Shown here one piece after another: positions 51,238 through 60,769 of a stretch of 60,769 nucleotides of DNA (its first letter is position 1; each line of letters opens with the position of its first letter). A program made the translations under genes and the position numbers. A model generated the notes under the pieces. That model searched no databases, was not told the DNA's origin, and saw only the letters and a program-made list of their open reading frames with translations. The stretch is from a bacterium. GTDB lineage: Bacteria > Patescibacteriota > Saccharimonadia > Saccharimonadales > Saccharimonadaceae. The stretch lies in the NCBI GenBank assembly GCA_030530485.1, contig JAUMUX010000004.1, forward strand, positions 1-60,769, written 5' to 3'.

Positions 51238-54011
51238 TGGAAGTTTTAATAATTGGTTCAGTAGTATTTGCAATTATATGTGTTGCGGCTTTTTTGATTT
51301 TTAATGAATATAAAAAGACAATTCAGGAGGCTAAAAATTACGAGCGTGGGCTAAAAATGGTGCCTATGAAGATTCACCTTCCACCGCCAAGTGATGACGT
51401 AGATGCAGGAAGCCGCGATGAAAGGGATGTTATAGATGAGGTTTTATCCGAAGCGCAGACAATGTATAATATCATTGCTAGCACGGCGACAAAAGGATTC
51501 AAGACTAAGCTTTACGGCCAGAGGCATATCTCTTTTGAGATTGTTGCGAGTGATGGGCTAATTAATTACTATGCCGTAGTTCCTGCAGTTATCACAGATA
51601 CTGTTAGACAGGCCATTTCTGCTGCCTATCCTAACGCGCGGTTAGAAGAAGTTGAAATTAAGAATATTTTTAGCCGTCAAGGGAAAATGCAGGGAGTCAT
51701 TGGTGGAGAATTTACTCTAAAAAAGGATTATATTTACCCAATTGCGACCTATAAAGAATCTCAGCGTGATGCGATGAGGGCTATAATCGATTCTTTGAAT
51801 AATGTTTCTAGGGGTGATGGCGCATCTATACAGGTCATGATTCGACCAGCTGAAGAAAAGTGGACTGCAAAGTCTATGCAGAAATCTAGCGAAATATTAA
51901 ATAAAGGGTCTGGAGCTAAGAATAGTGCAGCTAAAGGCGCTTTGGATATTATGGAGGCATTATGGAAGCCGCCAACATACGGGGAAGGTGAAAAAGTAGA
52001 AGCTCACCAATTATCTGCGCTTGAACGAGAAGAAATTGAAGCTATCGAGAACAAGACTAAATACCCAGGATATGAGGTATTGATAAGAGTTGTTGTATCA
52101 TCTTCTACTTCCGCAAAAAGTCAGGCAATTCTGAATGGAATAGTGTCATCATTTTCTCTTTTTGATTCGCCAAGGTTTAATGGCTTCAAGTTTAATATGA
52201 CCCAAAATATAGACAACTTTATTACATCTTATATTTTTCGCTTTTTTCCGCAAAATGCAAAGAGTGTAATATTAAACTCAGTTGAGCTTTCGACAATTTT
52301 TCATCTACCAGATAGAAATTCGATTTCTACAGAAAAGGTTGAAAGGCAGAGAATTAAGCAGGTTGATGGACCTACTGAAGTGATGGATAGTGGGCTGTTG
52401 CTGGGCGTTAACGAATACAGAGGTGTCGAAAAGCAAATTAGGCTTAGCAAAAATGACCGTCGCCGCCATGCATATATTATAGGTCAAACTGGAATGGGTA
52501 AATCTAAGCTTTTGGAAAACTTGGCTTTTCAAGATATTATGAATGGCGATGGGTTTGCTTTTATCGACCCACATGGTGATTCCGTGGAAGAGCTTCTTGG
52601 GATGATTCCGAGGGAGCGACTTGATGATGTAATCTATTTCAATCCTGGTGATACTGAAAATCCACTTGGATTTAATATGTTTGAAGCAAAAAGCGAGTCT
52701 GAGATGGATTTTATTATTGGCGAAACCAACTCCATGCTTAAATCCCTATATGACCCAGGCAATACTGGCGTGGTTGGCCCTCGTATGGAGAATATTGTTC
52801 GAAATGCGGCAATACTTCTAATGAGTGACCCTAATGGTGGAACTTTCATGGATATACCTAAGGTTTTAGTCGACCCAGAATTTGCTAAATCTAAAATTAA
52901 ATATCTGAGAAATCAGCGAGCGATAGATTTTTGGACTAAAGAATGGCCTGCTTCTCAACGTTCTAGCGAGGCCGGCGAACTGGTGTCTTGGGTTGTTTCG
53001 AAATGGGCACCTTTCGAAAATGGCTTACTTAATAATATATTAGGCCAAATCAACAGCTCATTTAATATTCGAGATATTATGGATAACCAAAAAATCTTAC
53101 TCGTAAACCTATCTAAGGGTAAGATGGGCGAGGGGGCTGCAAAACTTCTTGGTATGGTTTTTGTGATGAAATTTCAGGCTGCTGCAATGAGTCGAGTTGA
53201 CACCCCTGAAGACCAACGCAAAGATTTTTGTCTTTATGTTGATGAGTTTCAAAATTTTGCCACTGATAGCTTCGAATCTATTCTTTCAGAAGCCAGAAAG
53301 TTTCGCCTAAACTTGATATTAGCGAATCAGTTTATGACGCAGCTGACTGAAAATATAAAAGGTGCCGTTATGGGGAATGTTCCGACTAAATTGGTGGGGC
53401 GTATAGGTATTGACGATGCCGAAGTATTGCAGAGAGCGTTCCACCCTACTTTTACGGCCGAAGATCTGATTAAGACGCCCAATTATAACGCAATTGCTAC
53501 AGTCTTAGTTAATGGTTTTCCGTCGTCACCATTTAATATAAAATTGCTGCCTCCCTTAGGAAAATCTAATCCTCAATTGAGAGAGGCCATAAAACAATAC
53601 TCAGCATCTAAGTATGGTCGTCCGAAGGCTTTGGTAGAAGCTGAAATTCGTGATAGGTTGTCTGTTGCGCGGAATGAGGTGAATGGAAGCTCTGTAGAGC
53701 CTTCAATTAAAAAAGCTCCATTCAATCAAAGCGACAATAATAACTCATTAAGCGAGAGACGAGAAGTCGTAGAAAATAATTTGAATACAGTGTCTCAAGC
53801 TAAAGCTGAACAATTGAATCAACAGCCTTCATTTCTTGACGATTGGCTAAAAAGACGAGAACAGATTAGAGCTCAAAGTTCACCGAAGGAGTCTTTGGTT
53901 GCGGATACTGCTAAACAAGGAAGCGCACCAGACTCGAACGCGAATAATAATGAACTTAATATCAGGGGTAATATTCCAGAAGAAGACGAAGTTGTATTCA
54001 AAATAAGATAA
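51237..54011 (+). CDS. VirD4/TraG-like type IV secretion ATPase
   Basis: 924 aa. One N-terminal transmembrane helix (about 3-22) is followed by about 390 residues of a CPR-typical soluble domain. The HerA/VirD4-type motor has Walker A GQTGMGKS at 416-423, FAFIDPHGD, and Walker B with D669-E670 (LYVDEFQNF). It continues with the TraG/TraD C-terminal motif ILANQFMTQL. The last 150 residues are low-complexity, rich in Gln, Asn and Ser. Such proteins couple DNA or protein to a secretion channel; in CPR the channel partners are often missing. No relaxase or VirB genes lie nearby, so it may be a DNA pump of unknown role. Confidence 0.87.
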   Translation: MEVLIIGSVVFAIICVAAFLIFNEYKKTIQEAKNYERGLKMVPMKIHLPPPSDDVDAGSRDERDVIDEVLSEAQTMYNIIASTATKGFKTKLYGQRHISFEIVASDGLINYYAVVPAVITDTVRQAISAAYPNARLEEVEIKNIFSRQGKMQGVIGGEFTLKKDYIYPIATYKESQRDAMRAIIDSLNNVSRGDGASIQVMIRPAEEKWTAKSMQKSSEILNKGSGAKNSAAKGALDIMEALWKPPTYGEGEKVEAHQLSALEREEIEAIENKTKYPGYEVLIRVVVSSSTSAKSQAILNGIVSSFSLFDSPRFNGFKFNMTQNIDNFITSYIFRFFPQNAKSVILNSVELSTIFHLPDRNSISTEKVERQRIKQVDGPTEVMDSGLLLGVNEYRGVEKQIRLSKNDRRRHAYIIGQTGMGKSKLLENLAFQDIMNGDGFAFIDPHGDSVEELLGMIPRERLDDVIYFNPGDTENPLGFNMFEAKSESEMDFIIGETNSMLKSLYDPGNTGVVGPRMENIVRNAAILLMSDPNGGTFMDIPKVLVDPEFAKSKIKYLRNQRAIDFWTKEWPASQRSSEAGELVSWVVSKWAPFENGLLNNILGQINSSFNIRDIMDNQKILLVNLSKGKMGEGAAKLLGMVFVMKFQAAAMSRVDTPEDQRKDFCLYVDEFQNFATDSFESILSEARKFRLNLILANQFMTQLTENIKGAVMGNVPTKLVGRIGIDDAEVLQRAFHPTFTAEDLIKTPNYNAIATVLVNGFPSSPFNIKLLPPLGKSNPQLREAIKQYSASKYGRPKALVEAEIRDRLSVARNEVNGSSVEPSIKKAPFNQSDNNNSLSERREVVENNLNTVSQAKAEQLNQQPSFLDDWLKRREQIRAQSSPKESLVADTAKQGSAPDSNANNNELNIRGNIPEEDEVVFKIR

Positions 54012-54020
54012 AAAGTAATA

Positions 54021-54052
54021 AAATAGTCAACCAAATTAACGGTTGACTATTT
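54021..54052. terminator. Bidirectional terminator
   Basis: A 12-bp perfect stem (54021-54032 with 54041-54052) between convergent genes, overlapping the stop of the minus-strand gene at 54047. Confidence 0.85.
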
Positions 54053-54352
54053 TACAATAATTCTAATAAAGTTAAGAGATATATAAGAAAGGATTAAAAA
54101 TAAAAATAGGAGATTTGTTGTTAAAATAACGCCACTAAGGATACTAATGATAAAAAGAGCAAAGAACAACAGACAAGATAGACATAGAGATATCGTTATT
54201 ATTTTTGGACTAAAAAAGATATTTAGAAAGCTTTCGGCATGGTCTGCGAATCTTGAGTTAAATATCGGACGTAAAGCCATTTCGAACTTGGTTAAGTCGG
54301 GATTGGTAGACTCTAATATCTCGTCAACCTGTTTCTTAATATCTTCATTCAT
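54047..54352 (-). CDS. Membrane protein of unknown function, 101 aa
   Basis: A soluble N-terminal helical half (NEDIKKQVDEILESTNPDLTKFE) is followed by two hydrophobic helices (about 50-70 and 76-96). Not recognised. It is 2 nt downstream of the 247-aa gene on the minus strand, so the two form an operon and may act together in the membrane. Confidence 0.7.
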   Translation of the reverse strand: MNEDIKKQVDEILESTNPDLTKFEMALRPIFNSRFADHAESFLNIFFSPKIITISLCLSCLLFFALFIISILSGVILTTNLLFLFLILSYISLNFIRIIVK

Positions 54353-54354
54353 AT

Positions 54355-55098
54355 TTAGGGTAACCTTTCTTGGAGCTTAATAGATTTAATTTGCTTGAGC
54401 AATAATTTTGTTCGTAACAGAGATAACGATGTTAAAAATACAACCACACAAATTAACAACGTTGTAATGTTTACATCTATTTTCTTGCTGAATTCTAATA
54501 GCTCATCTAAGCTTTTGGCTATGGGTCGGTCAATAGCCAACTTTGTTGAATTGCCGAAAAAGAACTCGATTGCGTAATCATAACTCGTCTTATTTTGACG
54601 ATGAACAGGAATTTTATCTTTCAATCTAACTGAAAATTCACGAATATCGGTTTCTCCTGGTTGCAATTCAGAATCACTCCATTGTGCGTATTTTTCGCCC
54701 ACTGTAAGCCCCTTTTGATTAAGGATGGTTGCGTATTCGAGAATATCACTTGATTGGAATTTGAAATCAACAATTTGGGGCTCATTCGAAGTATTCTTTA
54801 TCTTTAGCTGAAAAACTATCTCTGAGCCTGGAATTCTTTTTTCGGGGGCGTAAACGATTTTTGAGCTTAGATCTAAATCTGCAGAACTGGCTATTCTCTC
54901 GATAGGAGTGTAGCCATTATGGCTCGCGTTTTTAAATGGGAGAGATACGACAAAGAAACATAAGAAAAAAAATAGCAAAGCCGAAAAAAGGCTAGCGATC
55001 TGCCACCTGAGTTTTTTTCGAAGGTCTTTTTCGAAAGAAACCAGCTTGTCTCCTAGCGAAGGGCTATAGTAGTATCCTAAAATAATTTTTCTAAACAT
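54355..55098 (-). CDS. Two-pass membrane protein with beta-sandwich ectodomain, 247 aa
   Basis: A cytoplasmic N-terminus rich in Lys and Arg leads to a transmembrane helix (about 34-53). The ectodomain (about 60-200) contains EKRIPGSEIVFQLKIKNTSN, ELQPGETDIREFSVRLKD and similar strands, which suggest a CARDB/DUF11-like Ig fold. A second helix (about 211-230) and a basic tail end it. Function unknown. First gene of the minus-strand pair with 54047. Confidence 0.72.
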   Translation of the reverse strand: MFRKIILGYYYSPSLGDKLVSFEKDLRKKLRWQIASLFSALLFFFLCFFVVSLPFKNASHNGYTPIERIASSADLDLSSKIVYAPEKRIPGSEIVFQLKIKNTSNEPQIVDFKFQSSDILEYATILNQKGLTVGEKYAQWSDSELQPGETDIREFSVRLKDKIPVHRQNKTSYDYAIEFFFGNSTKLAIDRPIAKSLDELLEFSKKIDVNITTLLICVVVFLTSLSLLRTKLLLKQIKSIKLQERLP

Positions 55099-55177
55099 CC
55101 CACACCTTAAACATAACTATTTTAACATAAAATCGATAAAAAAATAAGGTTTATTTGCGATTTTTCGAAAAATACGC

Positions 55178-55183
55178 TATAAT
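55178..55183 (+). promoter_or_regulatory. -10 box of gyrBA
   Basis: TATAAT about 60 nt upstream of ATG 55244. A leader with GAGAGGGA as Shine-Dalgarno follows. Confidence 0.55.
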
Positions 55184-55204
55184 TGTACTGTATATAAGAG
55201 GTAA

Positions 55205-57223
<2,019 letters not shown>

Positions 57224-57225
57224 TT

Positions 57226-59727
57226 ATGGAAAAAGAAAATACAAAACCATTAGAGGGTGAAATTATAGAAGCACCTACTCATTCGAAAAGCCTCGAATTT
57301 CGAACAGTTGAAGACGTGATGGAAGATTCTTTTCTTCGATATTCGATGTCGGTTATCATTGACCGTGCGCTGCCAGACGCGCGAGATGGTCTAAAGCCGG
57401 TGCACCGTCGAGTGCTTTACACGATGGGTGAAATGGGTGTTCGACCAGGCTCTGCGTTCAAGAAATCAGCGCGTATCGTCGGTGATGTGATGGGTAAATA
57501 TCACCCACACGGTGATAGCTCAATCTACGATTCTATGGTGCGCTTAGCTCAGGATTGGGTAATGCGATATCCACTCGTTGAGGGTCAGGGAAACTTTGGT
57601 TCGATGGATGGTGACCCCGCAGCGGCTATGCGTTATACAGAGGCGCGATTAGGTCGAATCGGCGACATTATGCTAAACGACCTCGATAAAGATGCTGTTG
57701 ACTTTCGTCCGAACTACGATGGCTCTGAAAATGAACCCTCGGTTCTTCCAGCGAAGTTGCCGAATTTGCTTTTGAACGGTCAAGTTGGTATTGCGGTGGG
57801 TATGGCTACAAGCATCCCCACGCACAACCTCGGTGAAGTTGTTGATGCTTCTATTGAGCTTATCGATAATCCTGAAGCAACGCTTGAAGATTTAATGAAG
57901 CACGTTAAGGGTCCTGATTTCCCGACAGGTGCGACAGTTTACGGCGGCACACCAATGATTCAGGCGTATAAAACTGGCCGTGGAAGCGTAACGATGCGTG
58001 CAATTGCTGATATCGTCGAAGCCAAACGCGGTCGTCATCAGATTGTTATTACGGAAATTCCGTATGGAGTCAACAAAGCCAGCTTAATCGAAAAGATTGC
58101 GGACTTGGTAAAAGAGAAGAAAATTACTTCAATTGCCGATTTGCGCGACGAATCTGCTCGTGGAAACGTGCGAGTTGTAATTGATTTGAAGAAAGACGCT
58201 TATCCGAAGAAGGTTCTGAATCAACTCTACAAACTCACACCGCTACAGAGTAATTTTCACTACAATATGCTTGCCTTGGTTGGTGGCGGAATTCAGCCTC
58301 GAGTGCTTGGCTTGAAAGAAATTCTCGATGAATTTATTCAACACCGTCGAATTGTGGTGCGTCGTCGAACCGAATTTGAGCTTCGAAAAGCGAAGGCGCG
58401 AGCGCATATTCTCGAAGGATTGAAGATTGCTCTCGATAATATCGATGAGGTGATTTCGATTATTCGAAGTTCGAAAAATACTGAAATTGCTGAAAACTCG
58501 CTTCGAGAGAAATTTGGTCTATCGGAGATTCAAGCTAAGGCGATTTTGGCGATGCAACTTCGACGTCTCACTGGACTCGAGCGCGAAGCTATCGAATCAG
58601 AACTCGCCGAGCTTTTGAAATTGATTGCTCAATTAGAAGCTATCCTTGCAGACGAAAATGAGATTTTGCGAATCATCAAAGAAGAACTTCTCGAAATGAA
58701 AGAAAAGTATGGCGATGAGCGAAAAACTAAGATTATCAACCACGAGCTTGGTAAATTCAGTGACGAGGAATTGATTCCTGAAGAAGAAAGTGTGATTTTG
58801 CTAACTACTGAAAATTACATCAAGCGAACGCTTTTGGCTGACTATCGCCGACAACATCGTGGCGGAAAAGGTAAACGCGGTATGACCACCAAGGAAAAGG
58901 ACATCATCGATCAGTTGATTCCAGCTGGAACGCACGATTGGCTCCTATTCTTCACAAACAGAGGTAGGGTATTTAGACTTAAAGCCTACGAAGTTCCAGC
59001 GGCGAGCCTTCAAGCCAAGGGTGTTGCTGCAGTGAATCTGTTAAACCTTCAGCCAGAAGAAAAGATAACATCGATTATTAAGCTTGAACAAAATAGTAGT
59101 TCAGACGATTATCTCTTTATGGCTACAACTAAGGGAACCGTAAAGAAAACTTCGCTCAGTGATTTTGCAAATATCCGAACAAACGGCCTTAATGCTATAA
59201 ATCTTGATGAAGGCGATGAATTGCGCTGGATTCAAAAGACGAATGGCTCGAATGATATTATCGTGTCGACTTCCGCAGGTCAGGCTGTCCGATTTAACGA
59301 ATCTGATGTTCGCGCAATGGGACGCGCCGCCAGAGGAGTACGAGGTGTAAGGCTGCGACCAAATGACGTAGTTGTCGGTATGGATGTTGTGACAGAGAAA
59401 GAGCAGAAATTGTTAGTTATCTCTGCTAACGGATACGGCAAATCAACCAAAGTTGCTAATTTTGAGATTAAAAGGCGAGGTGGAATTGGCGTAAAGGCTG
59501 CGATTGTTACGGCAAAAACTGGACCAATTGTTTCTGTTCAAACTCTACCAGTTGAAGTTTCAGACGCGCTAATGATTTCGAACAGCGGTCAAACCATTCG
59601 AATTTCGATTAAGGATATTCCAACTCTCGGTCGAACAACGCAGGGAGTTCGAATTATGAAATTAAATTCTGATGATAGTGTTGCAAGTGTTGGATTAATG
59701 GAAGAAACAAAAGAAGAGGAAAAATAA
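57226..59727 (+). CDS. gyrA: DNA gyrase subunit A
   Basis: 833 aa. The winged-helix DNA gate has [17 protein letters not shown] and the catalytic Y137 in [10 protein letters not shown]. The quinolone region [12 protein letters not shown] keeps Ser and Asp at the 83/87 equivalents, so no resistance allele is seen. A coiled-coil region is followed by the six-bladed C-terminal domain. The GyrA box is Q-H-R-G-G-K-G (about residue 543), with His where Arg or Lys is usual. This supports gyrase rather than ParC. The stop overlaps the next ATG by 1 nt. Confidence 0.96.
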   Translation: MEKENTKPLEGEIIEAPTHSKSLEFRTVEDVMEDSFLRYSMSVIIDRALPDARDGLKPVHRRVLYTMGEMGVRPGSAFKKSARIVGDVMGKYHPHGDSSIYDSMVRLAQDWVMRYPLVEGQGNFGSMDGDPAAAMRYTEARLGRIGDIMLNDLDKDAVDFRPNYDGSENEPSVLPAKLPNLLLNGQVGIAVGMATSIPTHNLGEVVDASIELIDNPEATLEDLMKHVKGPDFPTGATVYGGTPMIQAYKTGRGSVTMRAIADIVEAKRGRHQIVITEIPYGVNKASLIEKIADLVKEKKITSIADLRDESARGNVRVVIDLKKDAYPKKVLNQLYKLTPLQSNFHYNMLALVGGGIQPRVLGLKEILDEFIQHRRIVVRRRTEFELRKAKARAHILEGLKIALDNIDEVISIIRSSKNTEIAENSLREKFGLSEIQAKAILAMQLRRLTGLEREAIESELAELLKLIAQLEAILADENEILRIIKEELLEMKEKYGDERKTKIINHELGKFSDEELIPEEESVILLTTENYIKRTLLADYRRQHRGGKGKRGMTTKEKDIIDQLIPAGTHDWLLFFTNRGRVFRLKAYEVPAASLQAKGVAAVNLLNLQPEEKITSIIKLEQNSSSDDYLFMATTKGTVKKTSLSDFANIRTNGLNAINLDEGDELRWIQKTNGSNDIIVSTSAGQAVRFNESDVRAMGRAARGVRGVRLRPNDVVVGMDVVTEKEQKLLVISANGYGKSTKVANFEIKRRGGIGVKAAIVTAKTGPIVSVQTLPVEVSDALMISNSGQTIRISIKDIPTLGRTTQGVRIMKLNSDDSVASVGLMEETKEEEK

Positions 59728-60149
59728 TGCCATCAATTTTAACAATTTTTGTGTTAGCCTGGGGTATCGCTCAAGGAATAAAATATCTGTTAGAAGCCCG
59801 CAAGAATGATGATGCGCGATTTAAGCGTATCATCACCGAAAGCGGCGGAATGCCTAGTGCTCATAGCGCGGTGGTTATTTCTATAACTACATACATAGGT
59901 TTCACGCAGGGTATATTCTCAGCAATTTTTGGCTTAGCGGTTGTCTTTTCGGCGATTGTAATTTACGATTCGATGAAGGTTCGCTATTCGAACGGTATCC
60001 AGGCTCAAAGAATTAATGAAATTATCGAAAGTCAGAAAATGAAACTTTCGAAAGTTCGAGTAGTTAAGGGGCACACTCCTCTTGAAGTTGCTGTCGGCAT
60101 GTCTTTAGGCTTTCTAATTGGATATTTTTCATTTATTCTCGGAATATAA
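59727..60149 (+). CDS. DUF212 (divergent PAP2) membrane protein
   Basis: 140 aa. The family pattern is FKRIITESGGMPSAHSAVV, then VIYDSMKVRYSNGIQAQ and the C-terminal GHTPLEVAVGMSLGFLIGY with the second His motif. Four transmembrane helices. A lipid-phosphatase-like role is inferred from the PAP2-like histidines; no member is well characterised to my knowledge. It overlaps gyrA by 1 nt and is the last gene before the rRNA operon. Confidence 0.88.
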   Translation: MPSILTIFVLAWGIAQGIKYLLEARKNDDARFKRIITESGGMPSAHSAVVISITTYIGFTQGIFSAIFGLAVVFSAIVIYDSMKVRYSNGIQAQRINEIIESQKMKLSKVRVVKGHTPLEVAVGMSLGFLIGYFSFILGI

Positions 60150-60158
60150 TATATAGTA

Positions 60159-60188
60159 AATAACGGGTCTTGAAGGCTCGTTATTTTG
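60159..60188 (+). terminator. Terminator of the gyrBA operon
   Basis: AATAACGGG (60159-60167) pairs with CTCGTTATT (60177-60185, one G-U), followed by T. Confidence 0.75.
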
Positions 60189-60225
60189 CTGATTGAAATA
60201 AAAATAAAAAAGTTGAAAAAAAGTG

Positions 60226-60254
60226 TTGACTTAAAAAAATAAATTGTGTATAAT
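60226..60254 (+). promoter_or_regulatory. rRNA operon promoter
   Basis: TTGACT (60226-60231), a 17-bp spacer and TATAAT (60249-60254), with an A-rich tract upstream that could act as an UP element. The leader to the 16S 5' end is about 105 nt. Confidence 0.8.
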
Positions 60255-60294
60255 TAAATACAGTTCAGCGCCCAAAGGTTGGAGCGGAGGAACG

Positions 60295-60345
60295 ATGAAC
60301 GTTAACAATTTGATTGTGCAAATTTATCGTCAGTCTATTTTATAG
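60295..60345 (+). CDS. Possible 16-aa leader peptide in the rRNA leader
   Basis: ATG 60295 has a perfect GGAGG 4 nt upstream (60286-60290). The ORF reads MNVNNLIVQIYRQSIL and stops at TAG 60343. It lies between the rRNA promoter and the 16S 5' end, where a ribosome site is not expected. Followed by a small palindrome (ATTATCA/TGATAAT). It may be a regulatory leader peptide, or the GGAGG may have a role in rRNA leader folding. No homolog known to me. Confidence 0.4.
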   Translation: MNVNNLIVQIYRQSIL

Positions 60346-60366
60346 ATTATCAATTTGATAATTCTT

Positions 60367-60769
<403 letters not shown>

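Noticed and set aside
57502-57540. Quinolone-resistance change in gyrA
   Set aside because: The Ser and Asp at the 83 and 87 equivalents (GDSSIYDS) are wild type.

Overview
The window is a gene-dense, mostly co-oriented stretch of a Saccharibacteria (TM7, Candidate Phyla Radiation) chromosome. The 5' end of a 16S rRNA gene at the right edge is the best evidence: it carries a GAGAGGATGATCAG-TCAG stretch that differs by one base from the classic TM7-specific 314F signature. Other evidence points the same way: a monoderm type IV pilus operon without a secretin gene, a DnaG whose zinc ligands are lost, short intergenic gaps, and the usual CPR gene pairings.

Layout. 1-3.3 kb: tRNA-Ser(GGA), short unknown genes, a secreted spherulin-4/GH135-like protein and oligoribonuclease. 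3.3-12 kb: a replication, transcription and repair run (dnaG, rpoD, HAD, mutM, holA, ftsK). 12-17 kb: rpsF-ssb-rpsR, efp, an anchored serine hydrolase, tlyA and, on the opposite strand, ychF. 17.3-28.7 kb: a contiguous type IV pilus operon (pilM, N, O, a small gene, pilB, T, C, D and four pilin-like genes). 28.8-34.3 kb: Xer recombinase, ndk, tRNA-Arg, a PH-domain protein, a parvulin-like foldase, tRNA-Asp, tRNA-Thr and a membrane glycosyltransferase. 34.4-37.1 kb: an island bounded by tRNA-Val. It holds a probable structured RNA with its own promoter and terminator, an EcoRI-family adenine methyltransferase with an EF-hand-like loop, and a DUF262-HNH nuclease overlapping it by 4 nt. 37.2-46.2 kb: thrS, miaA, small enzymes, rpmB, a site-2 protease, a second structured RNA and dnaE. 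46.2-49.7 kb: rnpB, infC-rpmI-rplT, comM and ssrA (tmRNA). 49.7-55.1 kb: membrane proteins and a large VirD4/TraG-like ATPase. 55.2-60.8 kb: gyrB, gyrA, a DUF212 protein and the start of an rRNA operon whose leader holds a 16-codon ORF.

How the genes work together. Much of the window is housekeeping (primase, Pol III alpha and delta, SSB, gyrase, FtsK, Xer, sigma factor, RNase P, tmRNA, IF-3, EF-P). The pilus operon, ComM and the VirD4-like ATPase together suggest DNA handling and uptake in a host-dependent cell. The methyltransferase/DUF262-HNH pair looks like a restriction or defence island.

Genome-scale signals. (1) TTTCGAA(A) is extremely frequent in coding and non-coding DNA but nearly absent from the methyltransferase/HNH island. 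(2) Many genes have a TATAAT-like -10 box ending exactly 6-7 nt before ATG and no Shine-Dalgarno, which predicts leaderless mRNAs. (3) Two apparently unclassified structured RNAs are visible at 34.67 and 42.19 kb. All calls come from reading sequence and translations by eye; no database search or folding program was run.
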